A stretch of DNA of 64,000 nucleotides from Lepas anatifera. Taxonomy: Eukaryota; Arthropoda; Thecostraca; Lepadidae. This document shows, piece by piece, positions 56,609 to 64,000 of the stretch. The position numbers were made by a program, and so were the translations under genes. Location of the stretch: contig JAOTON010000046.1 in NCBI GenBank assembly GCA_034440635.1, positions 806,001-870,000 on the forward strand, given 5' to 3'. The notes under the pieces were generated by a model. The model was not told the DNA's origin. It saw only the letters and a list, made by a program, of their open reading frames with translations, and made no database searches. Every line of letters begins with the position of its first letter. Within the stretch, counting starts at the first letter, position 1.

Positions 56609-59600
56609 TATTTATCTATACCAAATGCAGCATCCTCAATCCCACCGGCTTTCTTTTTCCCTGATTCAGGATTAAACAGTTTTTGCACCTGGAAAATGCT
56701 TACATCCGATACGCTTTTTATGATACGTTTTTTATAAGCGGCTAGCCACCTAAACACATCCCACCATTTCATCACCCGACGCTATCAGCTCTTCACCGAG
56801 CCACCTCTGAACAGCTCACCTCACCATCCTCATGCAGTCTCCGAGACCGACTTCTCACTTACAGCCCCACTCGCCCCTAACACCACACCACCACAAGCCA
56901 CTTACTTGATGAGGATGTTGACGAGGTCCTCGCAGAGCAGGAGCGCCTCCGGGTCGCTCTCCCACTTGTGGTACTCGCGGAGGACCAGGTAGGCGCCTTT
57001 GGCCCGGACCACCTCCCTGCCGGCCCGCGTGGCACACAGCTGCCGGGACGCACCGGGGAGGCCGTTAGCGAGTCGGGGTACAGCCGTGTCCAGCCGGCAA
57101 CGGGAGGACACCGTCCCGGCCAATCACACAACACGCCAGGTCAGAGCATACGCAGAGGCACAGGACAATCCGTCAGCCGACAGCCGCGCCAATCAGCGGA
57201 AACCTGCTGAGGACGGGTGTTGGCGAGCGTCGGACAGGAACTTTGCACCGAGAACGGAACACCACACTGCTGTCACGGAACCCGACCGCGCCAGTCATCA
57301 CCACGGCTCTCTGATTAACACCAGGCGACAGGTGCGGCGCACACAAAGGAAAACGCCGAACTCAAGAAATTCGACCTCCCTTGTCCCACTGGTACAGCGC
57401 ACTATAAACGGAATACGACAGCCCAAGTCCTTGTCAAACAGCACACTGAGAACGGAATGCGACAGACCCGTGTTAGATTGGTGCGCTGAGCCAAAGACGG
57501 CAGACGATTTCCTGTTGCAGGTTGGAGCGGGACGCCTCCGAGACTCCACAATAGCACTTGCTTCGACAATCTAATAAACTGCCGTAAGATATCATTACCA
57601 GTAGTTATTAATGATGAGTCTATGACAAATATGAGGCAAGTGGTGTAAGTGTAAGGGCCAATATAATGTCCTCAATAGGCACAAACGGGAACATAATTTC
57701 CAGCGAGGATAGCTATTGCGTCGGACAGCCATATTCTCACCTCGAGAGCCCTGAGAAATTCACAGCCGTTCATTCGCAGTCTGCATTTTAATAAATGGGA
57801 AGCTAGGAATACAATTTCCAAACACAATGTGAAACTAAAATCCTTCACCAGAAAACGCTGTGGTAAGGAACAAGAAGGGCTTGAGAGGCGTCTCACAGCG
57901 AGCCGACTGTCCCACACACCGTCTCCGCACGGCGTCAACCATCACTGCCGACACTGGACGGCCGGGCCGGCGACAGTAGCTCAGAGTCGACGCAATCAAG
58001 CCGGTGCCAGCCCGCACAAATCGATACCGCGCGAGCACGGCGCGCCATTAAAACCGGCCGCCGCTAATTCCGGCTGCAGACGCACTCGCAGCCCACGCGC
58101 CGCAGTCGCGCGCTCCGAGCTGTTACCCGCCAGTTTCCATGGCAACTTTTGCGGGGCCGCAGCGCCGGTAATGGGCCTGATTGATTGTAGCTGAGTGTTA
58201 AAGGCAGTGTCCCACTTTTTATAATGGGTTTTGGACTGAGATAGCAGTTTTGTAGAGCGTATTGAGAAACCATTATTGGTATATTTAATTTCACCCAAAG
58301 CTCTCCGTATACAATTTCAGCCAGCTTTTAAAGCTCAAAGTAAAGGGGCTTATTGACTTATTTCAAACCCTGAAGGAATACCTTCCATATGGTTGCAGTA
58401 ATCTGATTGGTCGTCAGCCCTACGCCTCGCCCACTCGCTGAAAAATACCAAGCTAGCGAGTGAACCAGCATGCAACTGCCTGTCGACCAAAAACTTCAGG
58501 CTAGTAGACGTGCATTGCCGAGCGTCATTAGGCCGAAATTAGCCCAATGGCCGCAAAACACATCACATCCTCCCTCCTCCGTACTTGGCAAAACAAGTAT
58601 TAATTGTTTTTGTCGAAATGAAACTCTGAAATTGTTTCTTTACATTAAATATATGCATAATCTTTCCACCACTGAATAAACTCGGCTGCCGTAACGACAT
58701 CTGTCGTTCAGGTTTTTACACTAGTGCTTCTTGTACTGCATACGACTTTTGCCATGCGGAAACGCTCTGAATGGACCTTTATAGCGAATATATGATCAAT
58801 GTTTGGGATTTCACTGATTACTACAAGTGTTATTTTGATGACATCACATATTGTTAGAAAAGAGGATATACCTTTTATTTTCAGAGCATGAAAGTGGGGA
58901 AAATGTTGTTTCCTGGTTTTCAGACCTCTATTGTTCTTTTTAAGATGTTGACAAAGTGATCTATTCCCTTTGAGGCAACAGAAAAAGGCGCGGCGGCAGT
59001 CCGGCGCAGGCCGCCGCGCGTGATTCTGGCGCGCTAATGAAAGCGGCTGACACGGCCGGCGGCGGCAGCGGCGACGGCGAGATTCAACGATCCTGTGTAC
59101 TGCCGCCTTCAAAGGATGGCGGAATCGCTCTGCTAATGATACACCGGCTCCGGGCTGCACAATTTCCGCACGTGATTCCCGCAGCTCGTTACTCTGGCTT
59201 CCATTCAGCTTTTGGCCGGGATCAAAACTAACAGGAGGCGTCATTGCTGCACCTCCCGGTGTCCCTGGAAGCAAATTACGATGAATTTTATCCATATAAC
59301 GATCCTCCGCGGCCCCGCGGGAAGCCATTCATGGCTCTGGAGAGCTCCACACGGGCATCAATCCAGGACAGCACTTCACTACAAACATTTCACCACAAAC
59401 ATTTCTCTGCTTACGTTGCCGTGAGCCTTGGAACTAACCAAGCAAATGGTCTAGATCAATCAACACGAACAGAAGCATACAAAATTAGACGATGTTTGCG
59501 CGCCTGACCATCATTTTCTTGATTGTCCGTCAGCATACGAGGCCCCAACGGCCTCCTAACTAGCAATTACCTTTCTGGAGTGCAGGAGTGACGAATAGAG

Positions 59601-62600
59601 CGCACATGCATCACTCGTTTCAGTGGAATAACAGTCAACGCCAGGGTTTTCCAGAACACAAGTACTAAACTACCCTTCAGGATCAACACGAACGTAGATA
59701 AATTAAGATGGCAGTCAGCGAAAGAAAATTTCTACGAAAAATGGTATTTGAGCGCTGAAATAAAATCAGTCCTAGCACTCACCAGCCCCAGAGCTGCGGT
59801 TTTATTACCTCAGTGTGGATCGCAGACGTGTTGCGCTTATTTACAACTGACTGTGTATCTATAATAGGCTAGGGTGATCTACTTTGGCGGTTTCCACATT
59901 TCGTATGGTAGTCTTCCCCATCCGCATAGTCTTCCCAAGATAATTCAAGCAAGCTATCTTGGGTCTGCAAGGTCAAAACATTATATAATCGACATTCCTT
60001 TTGAAAGTGGCGCAACATTTTGACGACGTGCATATTAGGTATTTGATAAATCGTTGGGCACCTCCTTATCGACTACACACCCACCGGAGACTGATGTGAC
60101 GCTGGGACCTCCTTCACCTACGATACGACTTCTGGAAGCTAGTAAACGATATGTGAAGACGCCAAAATAAGAGCTGTTTAAAATAAACCGCCGAAACAAC
60201 CGCTAATCTTGACAATTAAAAAAACCTGATTGAGCATGATCCAATGCAATTAGACATCACTGGACCGGACTGATTTTGAAAAGCGTTGTACTTTTCCCAG
60301 CTTTAAGCACTGAGCTCAAGTTCAGCAGGCCATTAGCGATATTTTGACCAGCAGACCCCAGTTCACCGAGCACGGACGTTCGGCCCAGCAGTCCGCACGC
60401 CAAGGTTTCATATCACTGAAAGCTTGTCATGGTTATCTAATGGTTCCATCGATCAAGATATCAATATTGCTGCTGGCTTACCCGTCCCCCCTCCACCCGC
60501 CCCGACAATCGCGCTCCACCAAACCCCGTCAGAGCCGACATTTCTGAAATGTTCGTACCTGAGTGAGCGCCTCCAGCAGCATCTTCCTGATGTCGACGTC
60601 TGGCTCCCGGGCTTTGTCGTCATCCATGTACTGCAAGTCAGCCGCCAACTTCTCGTTGTCCTCGTCGTCGAACTGTTCCGGCCCGGTGAGCGGCAGCAGC
60701 AGCCGCGGCGCCAGGTCCACCTCCTCCCCCAGCAGCCAACCGTGGCTGGCTGTGTCGAAACAACAGTTCTTGATGGCGCCCACCACGCCGCCGCGCCGCA
60801 CTAGCGACTCCTGATACTCGGTGAACGGCAACAGGCGCTGAAACACCACCCGCCGCCGGTCCAACAGGTACCTGCCGACGTCAGCACAGACGTCACACCA
60901 CCCGCCGCCGGTCCAACAGGTACCTGCCGACGTCAGCACAGACGTCACATCACCCCGCCGGTCCAACAGGTACCTGTCAACGTCAGCACAGACGTCACAG
61001 CGGTCCAACAGGTACCTGCCGACGTCAGCACAGACGTCAGCATCACCCGCCGCCGGTCCAACAGCATGTGGCAGGTAACGGTGCACAGTCAGGGTAACTG
61101 AGCAAGGCTGCTGAAAGTATACCATGGGAGATGGTGGACCAAAAATACTGACAATGTGCGGTTACTGGGCAGTAAATTCGTTCACATTACAGGCAGCTGG
61201 GGGGAGCATAGTGGGAATTACACTCACTGTCTCGCCACAAGAAGCTGGGGGCAGTACACTCACTGTCTCGCCACAAGAAGCTGGGTGCAGTACACTCACT
61301 GTCTCGCACCAGGCAGCTGGGTGCAGTACACTCACTGTCTTGCCTCGGGCAGCTGGGTGAGGTTGCTGAGCAGTACACTCACTGTCTCGCCTCGGGCAGC
61401 TGGGTGCAGTACAATCACTGTCTCGCCACAAGAAGCTGGGTGCAGTACGCTCACTGTCTCGCCACAAGAAGCTGGGAGCAGTACACTCACTGTTTCGCCA
61501 CTGTCAGCTGGGAACATTACACTCACTGTCTCGCCTCGGGCAGCTGGGAGCATTACACTCACTGCCTCGCCTCGGGCAGCTGGGAGCATTACACTCACTG
61601 TCTCGCCTCGGGCAGCTGGGAGCAGTACACTCACTGTCTCGCCTCGGGCAGCTGGGTGCAGTACACTCACTGTTTCGCCTCGGGCAGCTGGGAGCAGTAC
61701 ACTCACTGTCTCGCCTCGGGCAGCTAGGGAGCAGTACACTCACTGTCTCGCCTCGGGCAGCTGGGTGAGGTTGCTAAGCAGTACACTCACTGTCTCGCCT
61801 CGGGCATTTAGGAGCAGTATACTCACTGTCTCGCCTCGGGCAGCGTGGGCAGTATACTCACTGTCTCGCCCCAGTCAGTTGGGTGCAGTACACTCACTGT
61901 CTCGCCTCGGGCAGCTGGGAGCAGTACACTCACTGTCTCGCCCCAGTCAGCTGGGTGCAGTGCACTCACTGTTCGCCTCTGGCAGCTGGGAGCATTACAC
62001 TCACTGTCTCGCCTCGGGCAGCGTGGGCAGCATACTCACTGTCTCGCCCCAGTCAGTTGGGTGCAGTACACTCACTGTCTCGCCTCGGGCAGCTGGTAGC
62101 ATTACACTCAGTGTTTCGCCTCGGGCAGCTGGGAGCAGTACACTCACTGTCTCCCTCGGGCAGCTGGGTGCAGTGCACTCACTGTCTCCCTCGGGCAGCT
62201 GGGTGCAGTACACTCACTGTCTCGCCTCGGGCAGCTGGGAGCAGTATACTCACTGTCTCGCCTCGGGCAGCTGGGTGAGGTTGCTGAGCAGTACACTCAC
62301 TGTCTCGCCTCGGGCAGCTGGGTGAGGTTGCTGAGCAGTACACTCACTGTCTCGCCTCGGGCAGCTGGGTGAGGTTGCTGAGCAGCGGTCCCAGGTAGTG
62401 CAGCTGGCCACCGGCCGTGTTGTAGCCAATCTGACAGAGCGCGCGCACCAGCCGCTCGACGGTGACGTCACTGGCCAGCAGGCGGCGCCACAGCTCCCGG
62501 CAGCCGGCAGGCGTCCGGCTCAGGTTCGACAGCGTCATACAGCACGGGTCCGCCAGCCGACTCTCCGGCTGCGACAAAGGGTACGACGTCATACAGCGGC

Positions 62601-63522
62601 ACAGTGTGACGTCATACAGCACGGGTCCGCCAGCCGACTGTCCGGCTGCGACAAAGGGTAAGGTCACACAGCGGCACTGTGTGACGTCATATAGCACGGG
62701 TCCGCCAGCCGACTCTCCGGCTGCGACAAAGGGTGACGTCATACAGCACGGGTCCGCCAGCCGACTCTCCGGCTGCGACAAAGGGTGACGTCATACAGCG
62801 GCACTGTGTGACGTCATATAGCACGGGTCCGCCAGCCGACTATAAGGCCACGCCATAGTTGTGACATCATGCGGTGGTATGGTGTGAAACACAACGCTAT
62901 GGTGTGACAAACAATAAAGTGTGATGTTAACAATGGCTTGGCAATGCAACAATACACTGAGAATGACACTGGCACAAAAAGGCAAAGAGGGTAGTGGGTA
63001 TGAAAAACGAACAAACCCATTGAGGTGAAGCCAATGACAAATTAGTAGCCATGCGTCTCAACCTCGCCGTCCCTAGATAGTGGCACTTCACTCGGCAAGA
63101 GCACAATGATCTCAGGCCTGCCTCAAATCGAAAAAAGATGGTACAGCACATTGGTTTCCGAGAAAGTGTTAAATTTTCATAACGAACGCAACAGCCACAC
63201 AGACAAATTCAATAATATCAGTGTTATCCAACGAATATCAGAAGTAGTTTCCGAACACCAAAACCACGCAGGTACACCCAGACAGAGCAGCGGCGGCATG
63301 GACAGACCTGTACGGCATGGGTGAACAGCAGGGCGGCGATATCCGGCCCAGGCGCCGACAGTAGCGAGGACGTGGCCGCGGCGAACCCGGAGAGGTTGAG
63401 CAGCGCCAGACAGGCGTCATGTCCGGCCGGCGACGCGTCCTCCGCCACCAGCGTCTTCAGACAGGACAGCACCTCCGGGCTGGAGGCCAGCTGCTGGCGG
63501 CCCGCCTCCGAGCCGGTCAGAC
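44586..63522 (-). CDS. HGH1: HGH1 homolog (FAM203/BRP16), spliced, 5' incomplete (span)
   Basis: This is the span of a spliced gene on the - strand whose five exons are listed separately. Joined they encode about 328 residues of an armadillo/HEAT-type protein. Matches to HGH1 in order are [110 protein letters not shown] and CEDLVNILI. Known role of the family: HGH1 in yeast and mammals works with the TRiC/CCT chaperonin and assists folding of eukaryotic elongation factor 2. Phases of consecutive exons agree throughout (0, 2/1, 0, 2/1). The first exon(s), roughly 55-60 residues, lie beyond position 64,000. The last intron is 12.2 kb and hosts transposons. Confidence 0.95.
44855..45385. repeat. 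Minisatellite, about 28-32 bp unit, about 16 copies
   Basis: The unit contains gactgggaccggccgggaca followed by ccactaact or ccgctgact. Copies vary in length. It lies 170 bp upstream (on the - strand) of the terminal HGH1 exon. Confidence 0.93.
45875..46901. mobile_element. Non-autonomous piggyBac-like element flanked by TTAA
   Basis: The left end is TTAA then cccgcgccccaccggggg. The right end, read inverted, is TTAA then ccctcgccccaccggggg (17 of 18 match). Both ends continue into the palindrome ggggccatcgatggcccc. At the left end a second tandem ccccaccgggg block is inserted. TTAA target duplications (45,871-45,874 and 46,902-46,905) and termini beginning CCC are hallmarks of the piggyBac superfamily. 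The 1-kb interior has no transposase and is full of aggtca/tgacct words. Confidence 0.75.
48289..49210 (-). pseudogene. LINE RNase H and C-terminal zinc-knuckle part, frameshifted
   Basis: The first frame (49,210-48,860) carries [30 protein letters not shown] and [14 protein letters not shown]. After a frameshift near 48,855 the next frame reads [20 protein letters not shown] and on to the stop at 48,289. The RNase H acidic residues (D, E, D and the final D of NEQVD) are all present. Near the end CPHCG..LTVQHVL...DSC is a zinc-knuckle-like motif usual in this LINE group. Confidence 0.88.
49211..50474 (-). pseudogene. LINE reverse transcriptase, C-terminal part, frameshifted
   Basis: The stretch reads [20 protein letters not shown], then [19 protein letters not shown], the A motif [21 protein letters not shown] and the catalytic FVDDF at 50,003-50,017. 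It continues with thumb-like [28 protein letters not shown] and [12 protein letters not shown]. Frame breaks occur near 50,260, 50,015 and 49,520. The FVDD catalytic box is preserved although the frame is broken. Confidence 0.88.
50487..51863. mobile_element. 1.4-kb insertion inside the LINE
   Basis: The LINE RT frame stops after [10 protein letters not shown] and resumes at [10 protein letters not shown]. The two sides carry an imperfect 12-bp direct repeat, gggtccctacca at 50,475 and gggtcgctacca at 51,864 (11 of 12), consistent with a target-site duplication. The inserted sequence has no recognisable coding region and itself contains a MITE-like element (51,145-51,389). Its type is unknown. 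Confidence 0.6.
51145..51389. mobile_element. GGATCC-ended MITE-like element (copy 3) with 11-bp target duplication
   Basis: The stretch begins acgcggatccagg and ends ccttggatccgcctatg. It is flanked by the perfect 11-bp direct repeat agcagtcacat (51,134-51,144 and 51,390-51,400). It is G-run rich and shares 'caaaatcctatcg' and 'agcgacctttcaggggg' with the copies at 912 and 29,825. This copy defines the element's ends best. Confidence 0.8.
51864..52569 (-). pseudogene. LINE linker and N-terminal reverse transcriptase part
   Basis: The frame 52,569-52,075 reads [19 protein letters not shown], typical of the end of the endonuclease, then a basic linker with [20 protein letters not shown] and ATSWRQ-like RT lead-in ([14 protein letters not shown]). 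The next frame (52,078-51,864) has [20 protein letters not shown] and [20 protein letters not shown] blocks 1-2. The frame change lies near 52,075. The sequence is cut by the insertion at 51,863. Confidence 0.85.
55570..56730. repeat. TA microsatellites with duplicated and inverted flanks
   Basis: Four long (TA)n tracts lie at about 55,679-55,738, 56,291-56,343, 56,478-56,538 and 56,560-56,602. The left flank 'gaataataaggcactt' through 'ggattatctttttcgttt' at 55,586 recurs at 56,359, and an inverted copy sits at 56,215-56,275. The right flank 'tatttatctata' through 'aatgcttacatccgatac' at 55,734 recurs at 56,608. The region is a partial duplication plus inversion of one TA-containing repeat. 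Confidence 0.9.
56906..57039 (-). CDS. HGH1: HGH1 exon (fourth in window, reading - strand)
   Basis: The exon is 134 bp. The - strand acceptor cgtcccggcag precedes CTG TGT GCC, and the donor AA|gtaagt leaves two bases of a Lys codon that the terminal exon completes. It encodes [20 protein letters not shown] then [20 protein letters not shown] and NILI, matching the HGH1 segment RGAYLILREL..WE....CE.L..VLI. Confidence 0.95.
57040..60558 (-). other. HGH1 intron without recognised content
   Basis: This intron of 3.5 kb has no clear repeat, gene or RNA. Short GC-rich stretches (57,950-58,160 and 58,985-59,080) give spurious open frames only. Confidence 0.7.
60559..60871 (-). CDS. HGH1: HGH1 exon (third in window), largest
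   Basis: The exon is 313 bp. The acceptor gtcggcag is followed by G, completing the Gln codon of the previous exon, then [19 protein letters not shown]. The body contains [54 protein letters not shown] and MLLEALTQ, with donor CAG|gtacga in phase 0. This is the most conserved part of HGH1. The first 34 bases are also the seed of the tandem repeat upstream, so the start is chosen by the HGH1 match LLDP.RCVVQRLLP and by phase. Confidence 0.95.
60850..61070 (-). repeat. Tandem repeat made of the HGH1 acceptor plus exon start
   Basis: The first 16 bases of the exon (gtacctgttggaccgg on the - strand) with the preceding acceptor tgtgctgacgtcggcag recur with exon-start copies at 60,871 (true), 60,923, 60,973 and 61,015, plus a partial copy at about 61,060. 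Spacings are about 52, 50 and 42 bp. Each full copy is a plausible 3' splice site. Confidence 0.93.
61196..62394 (-). repeat. Minisatellite made of the HGH1 exon end plus its donor, about 31 copies
   Basis: The unit is about 36 bp (46 bp in long form). On the - strand it reads cagctgcccgaggcgagaca then gtgagtgtactgc, the last 20 bases of the exon 62,348-62,568 followed by its 5' splice donor. Long-form units also contain ctgctcagcaacctcaccc from further inside the exon. Around 31 tcactg landmarks were counted between 61,220 and 62,345. Copies near the left (61,230-61,490) carry a variant exon part (gccacaagaag on the + strand). Confidence 0.96.
62348..62568 (-). CDS. HGH1: HGH1 exon (second in window)
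   Basis: The exon is 221 bp, starting in phase 0 after the acceptor ctttgtcgcag and ending GAGACA|gtgagt with two bases of a Gln codon. It encodes [20 protein letters not shown], then [20 protein letters not shown] and [17 protein letters not shown]. This matches HGH1 ..LANLSR.P..C...[12 protein letters not shown]...LHYL.PLLSNL.Q.P.AR. Both edges of this exon have seeded tandem repeats in the neighbouring introns. Confidence 0.96.
62533..62850 (-). repeat. Tandem repeat made of acceptor plus start of the HGH1 exon, about 5 copies
   Basis: On the - strand ccctttgtcgcag followed by ccggagagtcggctggcgga and 'cccgtgctgtatgacg' occurs at the true exon (start 62,568) and again with starts at 62,645, 62,720 and 62,772. 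A last copy near 62,830 has lost the acceptor. Units are 52-77 bp, some with an added 'cgctgtatgacg' spacer. Confidence 0.94.
62851..63307 (-). other. HGH1 intron, unique part
   Basis: No repeat, gene or RNA was recognised between the acceptor-derived array and the next exon. Confidence 0.6.
63308..63522 (-). CDS. HGH1: HGH1 exon (first in window)
   Basis: The exon is 215 bp. The acceptor caatgctcag is followed by two bases completing a split codon, then [40 protein letters not shown] and [20 protein letters not shown] to HAVQ|gtctgt in phase 0. It matches the N-terminal armadillo part of HGH1 (LTG...GR.LL......LL..L......A...A...LVNL). The exact start is less certain because tandem repeats reach to within about 15 bp of it. 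Confidence 0.88.
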
Positions 63523-63529
63523 CTGAGCA

Positions 63530-64000
63530 TTGGAGGCCGGTCAGCACGGACACACGGTGTTCTCGGCAGGGACTGGTCAGTCAGCACGGACACACGGTGT
63601 TCTCGGTAGGGACTGGCCAGTCAGCACGGACACACGGTGTTCTCGGCAGGGACTGGCCAGTCAGCACGGACACACGGTGTTCTCGGCAGGGACTGGCCAG
63701 TCAGCACGGACACACGGTGAATGGTGTTCTCGGTAGGTACTGGCCAGTCAGCACGGACACACGGTATTCTCGGCAGGGACTGGCCAGTCAGCACGGACAC
63801 ACAGTGTTCTCGGTAGGGACTGGCCAGTCAGCACGGACGCACGGTGAATGGTGTTCTCGGCAGGGACTGGCCAGTCAGAGCGGACACACGGTGTTCTCGG
63901 CAGGGACTGGCCAGTCAGCACGGACACATGGTGTTCTCAGTAGGGACTGGCCAGTCAGCACGAACACACAGTGTTCTCGACAGGGACTGGCCAGTCAGCA
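63530..64000. repeat. Minisatellite, 40-bp unit, at least 11 copies, runs off the window
   Basis: The unit is cagcacggacacacggtgtt followed by ctcggcagggactggccagt. Two copies carry an extra 'gtgaatg' insert (near 63,717 and 63,845). On the - strand it starts directly upstream of the HGH1 acceptor, and each unit contains gtgctgact, a branch-point-like word that also sits about 22 nt before the real acceptor. Confidence 0.95.

Larger units (their letters stand above)
44689..56905 (-). other. Last HGH1 intron (12.2 kb)
   Basis: The intron holds the minisatellite at 44,855, the TTAA element at 45,875, the LINE at 48,161 and the TA-rich foldback region at 55,570. Nothing was recognised in 45,400-45,870, 46,906-48,160 (apart from a GC-rich hairpin-prone stretch near 47,890-47,930) or 52,650-55,560. 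Confidence 0.8.

Noticed and set aside
60559..60837. HGH1 exon starting at the gtttcag just before CGCCTGTTG
   Set aside because: It gives a phase clash with the previous exon, and reading further upstream yields [10 protein letters not shown], which matches HGH1. The acceptor at 60,872 fits.
61156..62325. Open frame of 389 residues on the + strand
   Set aside because: It is the antisense of the HGH1 donor-derived minisatellite, so its length reflects the repeat and not selection.
1..64000. CRISPR arrays, bacterial operons or phage genes
   Set aside because: The arrays have no unique spacers between repeats, and the only genes are spliced eukaryotic ones.

Overview
The window looks like nuclear DNA of an invertebrate animal, most likely an arthropod (crustacean-like, low confidence). 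It carries spliced genes with GT-AG introns, many minisatellites, TA microsatellites, a broken non-LTR retrotransposon and small transposon remnants. There are no bacterial operons, viral genes or CRISPR arrays. Nearly all short open frames here are noise or repeat artefacts. The C-terminal tail of the first gene resembles insect Ssdp rather than vertebrate SSBP proteins, which is the main support for an arthropod.

Two convergent genes account for all the convincing host coding sequence. On the + strand, positions 230-43478 hold the 3' part of Ssdp/SSBP, the LIM-domain-binding (Chip/LDB) cofactor: eight exons with matching phases, one candidate 30-bp cassette exon, a 32-kb second intron, and a one-base deletion in exon 41733-41914 that breaks an otherwise clean frame. 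The exons encoding the N-terminal LisH/LUFS domain lie left of the window. On the - strand, positions 63522-44586 hold five exons of HGH1 (FAM203/BRP16 family), with the first exon(s) beyond the right edge and a 12-kb last intron. The genes meet tail to tail around 43.5-44.6 kb.

Region by region: 1-2.3 kb, two Ssdp exons plus repeat remnants; 2.3-34.4 kb, one giant Ssdp intron with seven or more minisatellites, SINE-like heads, TGACCT-rich repeats, GGATCC-ended MITE-like elements and a perfect 23-bp hairpin; 34.4-43.5 kb, the remaining Ssdp exons, several closely preceded by minisatellites; 44.6-57 kb, the last HGH1 intron, with a minisatellite, a piggyBac-like TTAA element, a 5'-truncated LINE with reverse transcriptase and RNase H that is itself interrupted by nested insertions, and a TA-rich foldback region; 57-64 kb, the other HGH1 exons.

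The most unusual signal is in HGH1. Minisatellites in its introns are built from the splice boundaries themselves. About 30 copies of an exon end plus its donor follow one exon, and several copies of acceptor plus exon start precede two exons. Some of the extra acceptors are in frame with the exon and open. A similar array abuts the acceptor of the Ssdp exon at 41733.
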